Of a stretch of 64,000 bases of DNA, positions 34,201-45,773 are shown in pieces. Position 1 is the stretch's first letter. Each line of letters opens with the position of its first letter. The stretch comes from Poa pratensis (Eukaryota; Streptophyta; Magnoliopsida; Poales; Poaceae). Under the pieces are notes generated by a model. It saw only the letters and a list, made by a program, of their open reading frames with translations. It ran no database searches and was not told where the DNA came from. A program made the position numbers and the translations under genes. The stretch covers positions 134,109,975 to 134,173,974 of the forward strand of contig CAMZMU010000041.1 in assembly GCA_947311845.1 (NCBI GenBank). Reading direction: 5' to 3'.

Positions 34201-35111
34201 TCAAGTCCTCAAATGCTTTGTCGCCTCTGGAGTCCACTTGAAGGTGCCGGATTTCTTCATGATCTTGAAAAATGGCAAGGCTCTCTCGCCGAACTTGGAG
34301 ATGAAGCGGCCTAAGCTGGCCATGCATCCTGCTAGGCGCTGCATGTCCTTGAGGCGGCGAGGTGGCTGCATGTCTTCTATAGCCTTGATCTTGTCAGGGT
34401 TTGCTTCTATGCCGCGGTGGGACACGAGGAACCCGAGGAGCTTGCCTGAAGGCACCCCGAAGACGCACTTGGCGGGGTTTAACTTGATGTTCACCTTGCG
34501 CAGGCTGGCGAAGGTTTCCTCGAGATCCTTCAAGAGAGTGTCTCCCTCGCGAGACTTGACCACGATGTCGTCGACATAAGCTTCTGCATTTCTTCCCATC
34601 TGAGCCCCCAAGGCGATCCTCATGAGCCTCTGGAAGGTGGCGCCGGCATTTTTCAGGCCAAAGGGCATGCAAGTGTAGCAATACACACCACAAGGGGTGA
34701 GAAATGCTGTTTTCTCCTCGTCTTCCTTGGCCATTTTGATCTGGTGGTAGCCTGAGAAGGCATCCAGGAAACAGAGGAGATCACAGCCGGCGGTGGAGTC
34801 CACAATCTGGTCTATCCTTGGCATGGGGTATGGATCCTTGGGGCAGCCTTGTTTACGTCTGTGTAGTCGATGCAGAGCCGGCCTCCTCCATTGGGTTTTG
34901 GGACAACCACACCGTTGGAGAGCCAAGTGGGGTGGGCAACTTCTCGAATGATGTCTGCTGCTTTCAGCTTCTCTACTTCTTTGATGATGAACGCTTGCTT
35001 CTCGGGGGCTTGTTTCCGCGCTTTTGCTTTACAGGGCGTGCGTCTGGACACACGGCTAAGTGGTGCTCGATCACCTCCCTTGGTACACCGGACATTTCTG
35101 ACGGAGTCCAT
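34201..35111 (-). pseudogene. pol: Tat reverse transcriptase (left copy)
   Basis: The N-terminal part (EKLKAADIIREVAHPTWLSN, KPNGGGRLCIDYTDVNKAAP) and the main part from PMPRIDQIVDSTAG onward are split by a one-base loss near 34833 that both duplicates share. The catalytic motif is YVDDIVVKS, and FLDAFSGYHQI and MPFGLKNAGATFQRLM are the other conserved RT blocks. It copies the genomic RNA into DNA in the cytoplasmic particle. Confidence 0.88.
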
Positions 35112-35158
35112 GCGAACATGTCAGAATTTGCCCGAAGGAAGGCGACGAGCGCGCTTTC

Positions 35159-36120
35159 CTATTTGGGAGGCAAGCCAGCGCCTATGGTGACGCTAGCCCC
35201 CGAGCCCTCAGCCCCCGAGCCGCTGGTGCTCAGCGACACCTTCTTTGTAGATGCTTGCTCTTGAGTGAACAGTTGTTTCTTCTTCTTGGGCCTCTCGAGA
35301 GGCTCCATGTCCTCGTCAGCGGGGAATGCCATGGCAGCGGCCTTGTAGGCGATCTCGACAGCGCGCGTGGCGTCCTGTACGTGACCACGTATGGTGATGG
35401 TGCCACCGCTGCCAGGGATCTTGACCATGTTGTAGGCGTGGTGCGTGACGGCCATGAACTTCGCGAGGGCGGGGTAGCCGAGGATGGCGTTGTAGGGCAG
35501 GCCAATGTGCGCGACGTCGAAGTCAATTAGCTCGGTGCGGTAGTTCTCCTGCGTGCCAAAGTGACCGCGAGCCTCACTTGCCCCAGAGGCGAGATTGAGC
35601 CGCTGGTGACCCCGGTGAAGGGCCTGGAGGGCATGAGCCACTCGTAGGGCACTTGAAGCGTCTCGAAGGTCTCGACAGAGATGACGTTTAGGCCTGCACC
35701 CCCATCAATGAGCGTCTTGCCGACGGCGATGTTGTTGATGGTGGGGGTGCACACCAACGGGAGGGTGCCCACAGTCTTGTAGACTTGGGGTGATCTTTGG
35801 CGTCGAAGGCGATGGTGTACTGGGACCACTTGAGGGGGCGGGACGTCTCGACCCCGGGAAGCGCTGCGTTGAGCTCGCGAGCGAACTGCTTGAACTGGTT
35901 GTTCGACTTGGGCGCCTGGGATCCGCCGAGGATGCATGCCATGGCACCCTTGGGGGCCTGGTAGCCTCCAGGCTCTTCGTCGGGAGATTGTTGTTTTTCT
36001 CGGCGGCATTCGCCTGAGTTCCCTGGGCCTCTGGAAGTTGCCCTTGCGTCCACCTTTGCGGTAACCACGGCCTCTGCCGCGGCCACCGCTGCCTTCTTCT
36101 TGCTCACGCTGCTTGAGGTC
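35159..36120 (-). pseudogene. pol: Tat aspartic protease (left copy)
   Basis: Active-site block TLIDGGAGLNVIS (about 35690) in a retropepsin-like context, followed by GLPYNAILGYPALAKFMAV. The Asp-Gly-Gly form is usual in Tat elements. Upstream is a gag-pro spacer (GGYQAPKGAMACILGGSQAP). Frameshifts near 35790 and 35560 break this copy, whereas the right copy (50964-51590) keeps the same part open. A Lys-rich and Ser-rich tail (RPKKKKQLFTQEQAS) runs to a stop at 35159. Confidence 0.8.
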
Positions 36121-37581
36121 ATAGCAGTTCTCCGTCGCATGGCCGCGCCTGTTGTGGTAGATGCAGAACGGGCGGTTGTCCACCTTTTTCTCGCCAGCCT
36201 CTGGGAGTCCTCGCGAACATGCTTGGCGTCGGGTTCAGCTGCCAGGACTGCGGTAGGCTTGCGCTTTATCTCGTCACGCCTCTTCTGGGTCTTGGATCCC
36301 TCGACAGGGTCGTCTGTCGAGCCCACCTTGACGAAGAGGAGCCCTTCTTCTGCCTTGGCGCATTTGTCTGCGATGTCGAAGAGCTTCACCACGGAGGAGA
36401 GGGTATCATGGATGCCGAGCTTCTCGAGCATCCTGTGGTTGGTGACGCCCTCTCTGAAGGCCGCAATGACGTGCGAGTCCGGGATGTTCGGGATCTTGTT
36501 GCGGACTTGGCTGAAGCGCTGGATGTACCTGCGGAGGGTCTCGCCAGGCTTCTGGCGCACAGCTCGCAGGTCGTTGTAGGTGAGGGCGCGCTCGTACGTG
36601 CCCTTGAAGTTCGCAACGAACTGCTGGCAGAGCTCCTCCCACGAGTCAATGGAGTCCTCGGGAAGGTTCAGGAGCCACGACAAGGCGGAATCCTTGAGAG
36701 CGTGGGAGAACCAGTTGGCCATGACCTTGTCGTCTCCCCCCGCAGCTTGGATGGAGGTGGTGTAGAGCTGCAAGAACTCGATGGGGTTGTTCGTGCCGTC
36801 GTAGCCCTTGGGTAGGTCAGGCCTGAACTTCTGTGGCCAGACGACGCGACGCAGGTTGCGGGTGAAGGCCGCGCAACCTGTGGCGTACGAGGCGATGCCA
36901 CCCTGAAGAGCACGGCGGTTCTGTCGCCCTGCTTGGCCGATTTCCTCGACGATGCGCTTCTGGAGGTCCTTCTGGCGCTCCATTTCCACCCGCGCGTCTG
37001 GGGGTGTCCGCTGCACGATTTGACAATCGCGCGGCGAAGACGCGTGGGATGCGGCCTTGTGCGCCGCGCTGGAGGCGGACCTGGCGGAGGCGGCGGCGGA
37101 GGCGGCGGCGGAGGTGCGCCATGCGCGGTGGTTCCAGCGCGTCCGGAGTTGTGGTGCACCAGAGAGCGCGACGCCGCAGGAGCAGCGCGCGGTGCCGCCG
37201 CAATGTCGACGAGGTGCTGGAGGCGGCCGAGCCAGTTGTCGTGCGCCTCAGCTGTGGGGCGGTAGCGGAAGAGTTCCGCGGCCATGAGCAGCGCGGTGTT
37301 TGGGCTGGGCGCTGGACGCCCAAGAGTGGAGGCGCTGTGGCGCTGGGACGGATGCGAGGACTCAGCGTCCTCGCCGTGCCCGTGGTCGACGTCGTCGTCG
37401 AAGCGGTCGTCGTGGTGGCCGTCGTCGTCCTCGGGGTGCTCCACCGCGGTTCAGCGGTGTTGCGCCCCGTGGCACGGCTGGCGCGGGGACGGCCGCGAGG
37501 GTTGGTGGTGTTGGCAGCGGGCTCGGTGGTTGCCCTGCCTGATGCCCGCCGGGTGGCGCGAGCTGCGCGAGTGTCCGCCAT
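36121..37581 (-). pseudogene. gag: Tat gag (left copy)
   Basis: ATG at 37581 (MADTRAARATRRASG), 39 bp from the primer site. A basic N-terminus is followed by an acidic His/Asp-rich part, then a poly-Pro run (about 37077-37115, GGCGGC repeats on the plus strand). The retrotransposon gag capsid domain (PF03732) follows: NNPIEFLQLYTTSIQAAGGD, ALKDSALSWLLNLP, EELCQQFVANFKGTYER. A CHHC zinc knuckle (CIYHNRRGHATENC, about 36124-36165) closes it. Frameshifts lie near 37450, 37030 and 36190. It forms the particle shell and binds RNA. Confidence 0.85.
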
Positions 37582-37619
37582 GGTGCAGAGGTCGATGAAG
37601 GTTGAAGACGCGCCTCAGC

Positions 37620-37637
37620 CCCCTACCTGGCGCGCCA
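37620..37637 (-). other. Tat primer binding site (left copy)
   Basis: TGGCGCGCCAGGTAGGGG on the minus strand, two bases inside the 5' LTR edge. It is the Arg-tRNA-type site known from grass Tat elements. The right copy is at 53263-53280. Confidence 0.85.
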
Positions 37638-37639
37638 AT

Positions 37640-38667
37640 TGTCGGAGAATGACTCCCACGAAACAGGGATAGTCAAGCTCACGAAGAGAGTTCGTGTAAG
37701 GGGCTGAACACGTTGGTCAAACAACCCTCAACCTGCACGGCGACGGTGCTCGTCGAGCAAGTGGAGGGACATCACGACAGAGATGAACACCAGCCCGTAC
37801 CCAGGTTCACGGCCCTCGTGTGGAGGTAACACCGCTACTCCTGCTTGTCTGTATTGCACTGCTTGTAGAGGTTACAGTACAATGAGCTTGCCGAGGGCTC
37901 TCTTTTGGCAATGGTGTACACAAGGAAGGGAAGCTGGTCTTCTTCTTCCTTGCGCGTAAGTGGCTATGCTGGAATGAGAATGCGATCCTTTGCTACGGTG
38001 CTGCTCGTCCTCCTTTTATAGGCGCCCCGTGCTCCCTCCCTGCGCTTGCACTATGGTAGGGCTGTCACGTGGCGCAGAAGGTAGAGCGCGGTGCACCGCA
38101 GCCCGGTTGTCCATGGACGCGGTCCATGGGCGTAAAGCTGACTCCTGTAGCAGAGTAACCACCGTCCATGCAGGACGGCCAGCTGGGGCCGCAGAGGAAC
38201 GTGGGGGTGCCCACGGTGACGTTGGCCGGGAGTAGCGCCGGCCGGTCCCCTTATCACCAAAGAGGAAACCCTTGTAGTCCGGTGCGGATGGCACAGCTTT
38301 GTTGACCCCTTTAATCACCAAAATGGCAACTGCGGCGTCGTCGTCACCGCGCGCAGGGGCGCGCGTCACTCTGCGGCCGCTGCAGAGCCCATGTGCGCTC
38401 TGCAGAGGTTGCTTTGCAGCGAAGCGATCTCCACGAGGGCTTGGACCCTGTAGAGAATTCGGCGTTGACCTCTCTCCAGGGGAGATTTCCTTGAAGAGGG
38501 GGCAGCAGTGGATGGCCTCCGCAGGCCTCTGCTGCCTCAAAAGTCGCGAGGCAATCCCCTCGCGAGGCTCTCCAAGCCGTAGGCTTGGTCCTTAGCGAAA
38601 ATTCGCCATCAAGTGTCGAGGGCCGTAGAGGACAGGCCCAGCACACCCTGGATTTCACTGGGCGACA
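37640..38667 (-). mobile_element. Tat gypsy 5' LTR (left copy)
   Basis: A 1,028-bp LTR with TGTCGG at 37640; the outer end reads GGGCGACA, one C short. The minus-strand TATA box TATAAAA is at 38014-38020. It is followed by the AACAA target duplication at 38668-38672 and then CACTA sequence. It differs from the 3' LTR by a modest number of substitutions and small indels. Confidence 0.9.
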
Positions 38668-38672
38668 AACAA

Positions 38673-39034
38673 GACGATGTTATTTACTGTGAGTCAACCG
38701 ATGGCCAGTGCGGCCAGTTCAATAATTTGCTGAAGTTGATTGGTCTTCACCAAATAATTTCATCACAGTGTATCCCCCGAGCTCCAAACTGAAGAATAAA
38801 AAGAGGTACATATGGATCTGTTAAAAACACAGGTGTCTTTAGCTGTTACGGTCTTTAATCTATCAAGTTTATGATCAAAAGAACACAAATTGCGGGCATA
38901 AACTTAAAACTCACTAGTCAAAATCCTGATACAAGTAACCCTGAAGGTTGTGGGGGCTTGCTTTGGCGACGGTGGTCGGCCTGCTCGATGGAGGAGGAGG
39001 CGCTCGCTTGCCGGCGAGGCTCTCGCAGAGGCCG
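38673..39034 (-). other. CACTA interior between Tat and solo LTR (left copy)
   Basis: Part of the CACTA minus-strand gene region. A splice-acceptor-like TTCTTCAG at about 38780-38790 is followed, leftward, by an exon-like stretch that is open in the right copy (54529-54320, FGEDQSTSANYLNWPHWP). The right end is GC-rich and joins the exon-like sequence beyond the solo LTR at 40936. No family recognised. Confidence 0.35.
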
Positions 39035-40930
39035 TGTAATAACCCAAAAAAAAAATTGATATTTAAATTTACTATTTTGACAACGGAAACAGAGAATTTG
39101 TACTAATGAAATGATAGATAAAATAAGAAAACAGAAGGACCTAAGTGTAAGGTTCCTAGTATTTGTCCCACCGTTAGCATTATCTCTACCATGGTTTTTT
39201 AAAAAGGCAGGAGGCTCTGTTTCTTATCCTAGCACCTTGGCAGCCAAGTTTCCTCGGTTCATTCTTATCAACTTGCACTAAATATCCTGAGAGTGTGTAC
39301 GAGGTTTGGACCTATAAATAGCCCTGCCGCTGAAGCCTCTCACCATCGCCAATCAATTAGCCGCTCCTCTCTCCCTTCTTTCTGTTCCGCCGATAGGAAG
39401 CCTGCTTCTGCTCTTTGAGATAGCCTTTAGAGGATAGGAGCAGACCGCTGCAGGAAATCTGTTAAATCAAGTCGGGAGTCCTAAGGTAAGCAACTAGTAT
39501 AGTAATCTAGTTCTGGTGGTTATCCGGTTCATGCTGATCTCCTAGCTGATGTAGTAGTCAATGCTTTTCCTATAAGCTAAAGATCCATCGATCCATCTTT
39601 CTATCTAAGAGCACGATTCATATGCTTCTATTAGTTCTGATCAGATTAGCTAAATCACATGCACTATTTACTGATGAAGTTAAATGGATGAATCAGATCC
39701 TCTAATTAAAATAGTATATTGTTTCGCCATCAGTGCGGCGAGACTGCCGGAGATGCAGTTGCATGTCGTCATACTTGTGAATTGAATGGATAAATTAAGG
39801 TGATACAGAAATACCTGCACGGCATGAACGATCAAATAAATTAAATAACTGTGTATATGAGCATGTACTTGGAACGTGAACAGAGACAAGAGGATGACTA
39901 GTTCGTGCAGCTTTGGCAGCAGAATTAGTACATGAACACATACATGTATTTAAGTAGAAGTTAACCATGATTAATCTAACTAATTATTAAATGGTGAACG
40001 TGAGAAAAATAGTATCAGTATACTCAACCCGGCCTATGTGACATGTTTAGGTCTGGAGGATATAGAAGTTTAATCCGTGAAGACTCAAGGCAAGCTGCGT
40101 ATACCAGAAATCTCTTGTTTGGTTGATGTTCCTTTGATTGATTTTATTTGGTTGCTTTGCTTATCTTTGTATCGTATGATATTAATTTCCCATATCTCTG
40201 AGCTTCTCTTTTCGTATATTTAGGACTTTTGGTATGTCGTATATTGGTCAAGATAAAATATGGAATTATATATCAACAAAACGATTGGTCATAATTATTG
40301 GAAAGCGTGGTGTATCTAGCCTGGGACGGTCGATACCTGAAAGGTGTGGGATGAGAAGGCCCGGATGGGAAGGCCCACACAAGTAGGGGACTCGGCGACG
40401 TGATTCTCAGAGAGGGATATTATCACAAGGTGGGATTATGACAATTGATTTTGCTGATACTCTACAGGGACTAACACTTAATATATATTTGTGTGATGAT
40501 ACTACAATTGGTGGTAATTTGGTTTATTATGCCAACCGGTTTCGAGTTGGCGATATGGAGTGTTAAGTTTTAATGAGTTGTGCATATGTGCAAAGGCGTT
40601 TGAATTGGTTTTTCTTGCTGAGTATGTTTAAACTACTCACGTCCTTTTATTTTTATGGTATGCGCAGACGAAGGTTAAGATCAAGAAGTGATAGACGAGG
40701 ATCCATTGGTGACATCTAGTGTAGTAGTCAGATAAACACCAATAAGAGAAGATTCCTCTGCTAATTGTAATAAAATAAATTGTACTTGTAATATTTGATA
40801 TGAGTAATGTGAGACCTTGCTTGGTCTTTTGTTGATGAATTTCACGATTCTAAGCCTTGTATGCTTATGGGTTCTTCACCCATAAGTGTACGGCGGCTGT
40901 CATTCTCCCAGGCCTGGTTTGGGCGTGACA
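39035..40930 (+). mobile_element. 1.9-kb solo LTR in the CACTA (left copy)
   Basis: Starts TGTAATAACCC and ends GGGCGTGACA; GGCCG is duplicated at 39030-39034 and 40931-40935. A TATA box (TATAAATA, 39313-39320) with a C/T-rich leader and a GTAAG donor-like site about 170 bp downstream give plus orientation. No coding domain. The outer similarity of its ends to those of gypsy LTRs suggests a gypsy family. The duplicate is at 54680-56591. Confidence 0.8.
39313..39320 (+). promoter_or_regulatory. TATA box of the 1.9-kb solo LTR
   Basis: TATAAATA in a plant polymerase II promoter context; the same box is at 54960-54967 in the duplicate. Confidence 0.6.
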
Positions 40931-40935
40931 GGCCG

Positions 40936-41409
40936 TGGTGTCTGGATCCGGCGCCCTGGTCCGGATCTGGCCTTCAGCGGAGGCGGTGGTCGCCGTCAAG
41001 ATTGTTGCGATGGACACAGCTGCAAGAAGGAGATTGCCCTAGTCTGGATCTGGTCTTCACAGCGGAGGCGGGCGCCGCGTCGGGAGGAGGGCGCCGCCGC
41101 TGGAGAAGGGTGCGCCGTCGTCGGAAGGAGGCGCGTCGTCGGGAGGAGGAGCCGCCGCCGTTGCGAGGGGAGCGCCGCCGCCATGTAGAGCGCGCCGGCG
41201 CCGGGCGCAAGGGCAGTAGGGGGAGGATGCTCAAGAAGTACTCGACGGAGCGCCGCCACAGGCCAGAGAGAGAAACTAGATCACGCGAGGCAAATGGGGA
41301 ATTAGGGTACGCGGGGGTGGTAGCTGGCACATATAGATTTTTCCGTGGGCTGGGCCAAATATTTCGTCTCGCGCGCGAACATCCCTCTCAGCCATTTAGC
41401 CACCTGCAG
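40936..41409 (-). other. CACTA GC-rich 5' exon candidate (left copy)
   Basis: On the minus strand, an open frame of 118 codons (41330-40974), rich in Arg, Pro and Ser, and an overlapping 87-codon frame (41259-40996). Composition is far more GC-rich than the rest of the CACTA. Internal short repeats of GGCGCCGCCG and CGTCGTCGG make the coding meaning doubtful. It may be the first exon and leader of the CACTA gene or a captured gene fragment. The duplicate at 56597-57072 has frame differences. Confidence 0.35.
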
Positions 41410-41631
41410 TCGGTCGGCATTGTTTACCGACCGACCATCAGATGCATATATACAGGAATTCCCGACCGATGCGCGACAGCCAAAGTTATGAGAATCGCGA
41501 CCGATAGTCTCGATGGCGTACATGAGTTTACCGACCAACAGTCTGACGTGAGTTTTCCCGACCCAAATTGGTCAGCGAAAGTCAGTATTGCCGACCGACA
41601 ACGGTAGGGAATGTGGTGTCGTGGTGTAGTG
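41410..41631. repeat. CACTA right terminus and subterminal repeats (left copy)
   Basis: Copies of GACCGACC/GGTCGGTC-like words followed by the inverted terminus GTGTCGTGGTGTAGTG ending at 41631. The base after CA in the flank (CATAG) is an extra T compared with the right copy. Confidence 0.8.
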
Positions 41632-42229
41632 CATAGTCACTTCTTTGAAGAAAGACTTGAAAAACATCATGTTGGGGACTTTACACTTGACAATATGTTT
41701 GAGTGTTCAAAGACGCCCCAATGACAAGTGGACTTGGATTCAACTCCAATATCAAGAAAGTCCAAGTTCCAAAAGAAAAAGGGCAAGAACAAGTTAAGAT
41801 TCGGCCAAGATTATTTGCTTCAAGTGCAAGTTGAAGGGCACCATGTTAGATCTTGCCCTTTGAAGATGAAGAAGTCTCTTAGTGAGAAGCAACAAGGGAA
41901 GTATGCCTCAAGCTCAAACTCAAGTTCCTCAAGTTGATGAACGGCCATTCCAAAAGAATCAACTACCCCTCGCCCAAGTCAAGATTTCAACTAAGAAGAA
42001 AGGAGGAAGCAAATGTTGCTACATATGCCGTGAGAAGGGTCACTTTGCTTCTTCATGCACTAATGGTACCTTATCCAACCCATTAATAATTGATAATTTT
42101 ACTCTCTCTCGGAATTAGGTTGGCAATGTGTTTGCCAAATATGTTGGTGCTCAAAGTGTGTCAAGAAAAGCACCTTTGGGTTGCCAAACCTATTGACTAA
42201 CCTCTTAGGACCCTTGGTTGGGGACCAAT
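41632..42229 (+). pseudogene. gag: Copia gag, C-terminal part with zinc knuckles (left copy)
   Basis: Continuation of the Copia gag after the CACTA. It encodes two CCHC knuckles, CFKCKLKGHH-type (shifted frame) and CCYICREKGHFASSC (about 42015-42060). Several one-base indels relative to the right copy break it into frames of 69 and 78 codons. A pol domain does not follow. Confidence 0.75.
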
Positions 42230-45200
42230 AGCTAAAACTTGATCAATAGGTGTGGTTGGAGGGCATTGGAGACATGGCTACATCATGAAGAATTAAGTGA
42301 TCTTCATCAATTATATTATCTCAACCAAGTCATTTGGATTTTGGTTCTATTTCATATCCAATGTTCCTCCTTGCGGTAACTTGTGCTTATATCTATATAC
42401 ATTGAAAGTTGCTTGCACCCTTGCATGTGTTTGGTTTTGTACCTTGCTAGTGTTTGTATGTGTTGTGCTCTCTACTTACTTATCTTGAGTTTCAAGTATG
42501 TGTATGTTGGTTTGCACACCATTTACTTGTGTTGAGCCTTATTGCTTTTATTGATATCTTATCTTGTTGGCTCTCTTTTTGAGAGATTAATGGACTATTC
42601 CATTTTGGGGGAGTGATGTGCTCCGTGCACCTCACAATCCTAAAATGTGTTGTACATGAGGAATACCACTTAGTGATGATATATCAATATTATCTTTTCT
42701 CTATGTTGGGGATGTCATTCTCATGAGAAATTCAAATTCTTAATGTCCATTAATTATCTCTAGTTGGTTTTGTTTGCCTCTTGTTAAGAAAATTGGATTA
42801 TCACATTATGGGGGAGTAATAAGCTTTGTGCATATTACAAGCCTAGAAAATGTGAACATGTGAGGTATTCCACCTAGAATTGATATTCTTCTTTATCTTA
42901 TTCCTATGTGGCATGTTGCTCAAACAAGTTACATATTTGGTAAAATGATTTTGTTTAAATCACTCTTCTTTGGATCTTGTTTGTGATGGACGTTCTTGGT
43001 ACGGCTTTCCCCAAATATGTTCGCATATATCTTTTGGGAAACCGATTGCTTCAAGCTACTCTTGGAGTTGCTTTTCATGATCGCGTGAATATTGAAGCTA
43101 TCAAGAATGTATATCTATCTATCTAAGCATGACTTTTAAATCTTATCCTTTGCCATATGCTTATTTTTGTGAATTTGGTCTTCAATATCATTCCTATATA
43201 CCACCGAGAAATATCTCTATATACTCCTTGTCCTTGACAAGTGATACTCCTATGTGTGGTGGAATTTGTGGACCATCTTCACTTTGGCTCTTGCTTTGAA
43301 TTGCCTTATTTTTATTGCCAATGATTCGGTTTGATCTAAATCTCTTGTCATTCTTGTACCTTTTGGATCCTTGTTGCTCTACTCAAAATTTGTTTTTATG
43401 CTTTCTTGAGTTAGGAAATCAATGATCCCATTCTTGGAGAAGCTACCCTACATTGAGTAGAACATCATTCTTTAAATTGGTTTTGCATCTTATTGCTTTC
43501 CTTGAACATGACTAGTGTTTGAATAATATGTATGGAGAGTGATGATCCCATTTGTGTGCGTTTTGTATTCATAATGCAATCATAAATAATGAACAAATCT
43601 TGGGGGCAATTCTATATGCTTTAACATTAGTTATCTTCAATTTGTTTTTGATCCCGATGATGTGTCTCTTTAGAAGACAAACATTTTCGTCTTGGTACTT
43701 GTGCCATCATGAGAGTGTAGAGGGTTTGGTTTATTCCTTGATGGTATTTTCTTCATTTGGTATCTTTTCAAAGTGGCTTCTTCAATCATGTGTTGATTTG
43801 GGTCTTTGATATAATTCGGACATTTCTTTTTTTCTTGTCACCACTTGTGTGTGCTTTCTTAGTTTAATTGTGTCTTGTCCAATTTGTATCTCGTTTGGTT
43901 CTTGAAAGTTTTGTGCATGCATATTTATTATGTATATCTTATGGCATGCTTACTTTCGTTGATCCAATAATGGGATAAACTCCATCAAATCCTAAATGGC
44001 TAAGTTGATGTGCATGAAATTCGATTTTATATCAATATGCACATATTTATGCGGAGTTTGTCCCATTTATTGTAGTTGCTCTAACTACTTTGGAACCAAT
44101 GAGTTTGGGTACCATTTTGTACTTGAAGTTGTTTTAGGTACATCGAGGTGCATTGGAAGCTTGTCTCATTTAAAAGGAAGGTGTTATCACCTTGTGCTTA
44201 TTGGAGCCAATGTTCGGATGATCATGAACTCTTATCTTCTACATCACCAATGCTATCTCGGTAACAAGTATCTACCTCATTGCATACTTTTCTAGCTTTT
44301 AACCTTGTGTAGGTTGTTTCATGGCATGAGTCTCTTTTGTTGCAATTGATGTGTTCTTGAAAAGCCTTTATCAAAACATCTTTATTGCAAATGTGAGCAA
44401 GCCGGATGATTACATATCTAGGAGAATATATACAATCATTTTCATGATTCTTCAATCCCTATATGTTAATCTAGCACTTTATTCTTTATGTCTCGCGTAT
44501 GCAATATTGATGATTTTTCAAAATCATTTGCCTTTTGTGATACTTGTTATCTTTCTCGGAGCATCCCATTTATCACCTTATCCCTTGTGGATATTTGTTG
44601 ATGCTATGATGAGATTGTGTTGGAAGTTCATCTATATCCTTTTAAGATAAAATTTGAGCTTTGTGCTATGCTTTTAAGCAATGATCTTATTGGTATATAA
44701 TGACTTCCTCTTGGATATCATGTTCTCTAACTTTGTACCAATTTTGTGTGTGCATGTTTCTTTGTGGACTTATATCTTTATGATTGGTGTCTACTTAGAA
44801 ACTTATACACATGAGAATAGTTACATCTTTAATTGATATTCCAATTCTTTAGTAACCACCTTTATTGCTTTTGGTTCTTTGGTGGTTTCTAAAAGGCACA
44901 AGTTTTGTTTTTCATGTGGTGTAACTTTTGCATCTTAATAAGCTTGTGGACCTATTTGTTACTCTCTTGTTTTGTTCAAAATTGTCTAAGAGGGAGTGAG
45001 GATTCCATGTTGTGCACACCATATTGAAATGCAAATCCTACTTTGTGCGCTACCTTGGGGAGTTCCCTCTTGTTGTTTAGAACTTTTTTTGGATCCTTTT
45101 GATTGGTTACTTCTTTTGTCAAAGTATATTTCAATTTGTTTTTCTCTTGCAATCTTTGCATCCTCAATATAGTTTGATCTCCTTCCCAACTATTCGTCAT

Positions 45201-45477
45201 TGGATACGTGCATTTGATTTCACTCATATTATGAGAAATGCACACATTATGGGGGAGCTCTTACTATATTGGCCTTCTAAATTTTTCCTCCCTTTCAATC
45301 GATGCCAATGGGGGAGAAGTTTAGAGGGTTTAAGGGAATTTGGTTTTATGCTTTAGTTTCGTTCTTAAGCATTTGCCTTTCTTGCTCTTGCATCCTTGCT
45401 CTTTGTGTTGCATGGTTGCTTAATTCATTATATAAACTCACGTAAAAGGGATTGTCATCAATTACCAAATAGGGGAT
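42230..45477 (+). other. Copia non-coding internal spacer (left copy)
   Basis: About 3.2 kb of T-rich sequence without protease, integrase or RT domains; frames are short and not conserved between the two copies. It contains repeated purine tracts GGGGGAG at about 42607, 42811, 45250 and 45309, and a GGGGA tract just before the 3' LTR. Two neighbouring units (about 42595-42690 and 42795-42900) are diverged repeats of each other. Confidence 0.7.
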
Positions 45478-45760
45478 TGAAAGTGCATGTGTTGCCCCAT
45501 GCGTGGTTTTGGTAATTAATACAATCCTTATGGACTAATGTTTGCATTGAGAAATTCTTGTAGATCTTGTCCATAGGAAAAGATTGGATTCATGTGTTGG
45601 GCTCTAGAAGATTACATGATGATCAATGCTCTATTCAAGGGTTTATATGAAGAATGTCATGTGTAGAGTTGAGCATATTGCAAGTATGTCTTGAAGGATT
45701 CAAGACATCATCTTTGTGAAACGGAGCTTAGCGAGGCTCTACCATAATGGTGTATTGGGG
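45478..45760 (+). mobile_element. Copia 3' LTR, cut at assembly gap (left copy)
   Basis: Starts TGAAAGTGCATG at 45478 and stops at the N run; it matches 61185-61470 and carries the same 3'-LTR-specific bases (for example ACCATAATGGTGTATTGGGG). Confidence 0.9.
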
Positions 45761-45773
45761 NNNNNNNNNNNNN
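45761..45773. other. Assembly gap of 13 N
   Basis: The only ambiguous bases in the window. The sequence before it continues at 61471 and the sequence after it begins inside 30100, so it sits exactly at the seam of the 15.7-kb duplication. Confidence 1.

Larger units (their letters stand above)
21598..38667 (-). mobile_element. Ty3/gypsy Tat-lineage element with antisense ORF
   Basis: LTRs (21598-22640 and 37640-38667) share TGTCGG...CCGACA ends, and AACAA flanks the element (21593-21597 and 38668-38672). Primer site TGGCGCGCCAGGTAGGGG (minus strand, 37620-37637) and G-rich polypurine tract (22641-22655) set the orientation. The minus strand encodes gag, protease, RT, RNase H, a second RNase H and integrase in the gypsy order. 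A Transposase_28 ORF lies antisense between integrase and the 3' LTR, which is characteristic of grass Tat elements (RIRE2/Grande type). Net length without the 4.0-kb solo LTR is about 13 kb. All genes have frameshifts. Confidence 0.92.
18875..41631 (-). mobile_element. Non-autonomous CACTA (En/Spm) transposon
   Basis: Both ends carry the inverted terminus CACTACACCACGACAC, and a CAA target duplication flanks the element (18872-18874; clean on the right at 57298-57300, with an extra base at 41632). CCGACCGAC subterminal repeats fill about 200-290 bp at each end, as in other CACTA elements. Without nested insertions it is about 3.8 kb. No TnpD/Transposase_21 domain is visible, so it is probably mobilised in trans. 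GC-rich exon-like sequence on the minus strand near the right end and a splice-acceptor-like exon near the left end suggest a degenerate multi-exon gene. A Tat gypsy, a solo LTR and a MITE have inserted in it. Confidence 0.88.
30100..45760. repeat. 15.7-kb duplication, left copy (probable contig end)
   Basis: Runs from GCCCTGTCG in the additional ORF to GTATTGGGG in the Copia 3' LTR, and recurs at 45774-61470 in full and in the same order. Its right edge is the N gap. Unit lengths differ by about 36 bp, mostly one- or two-base indels spread along the whole stretch. Confidence 0.95.

Noticed and set aside
36668..37672. Long plus-strand and alternative-frame ORFs over the Tat gag (for example 37004-37672 plus)
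   Set aside because: They are GC-rich shadows of the minus-strand gag; Ala/Arg-rich products without domains.
43552..43809. Membrane-protein-like ORFs in the Copia spacer
   Set aside because: T-rich sequence gives hydrophobic translations in any frame; the ORF is not kept in the duplicate copy.
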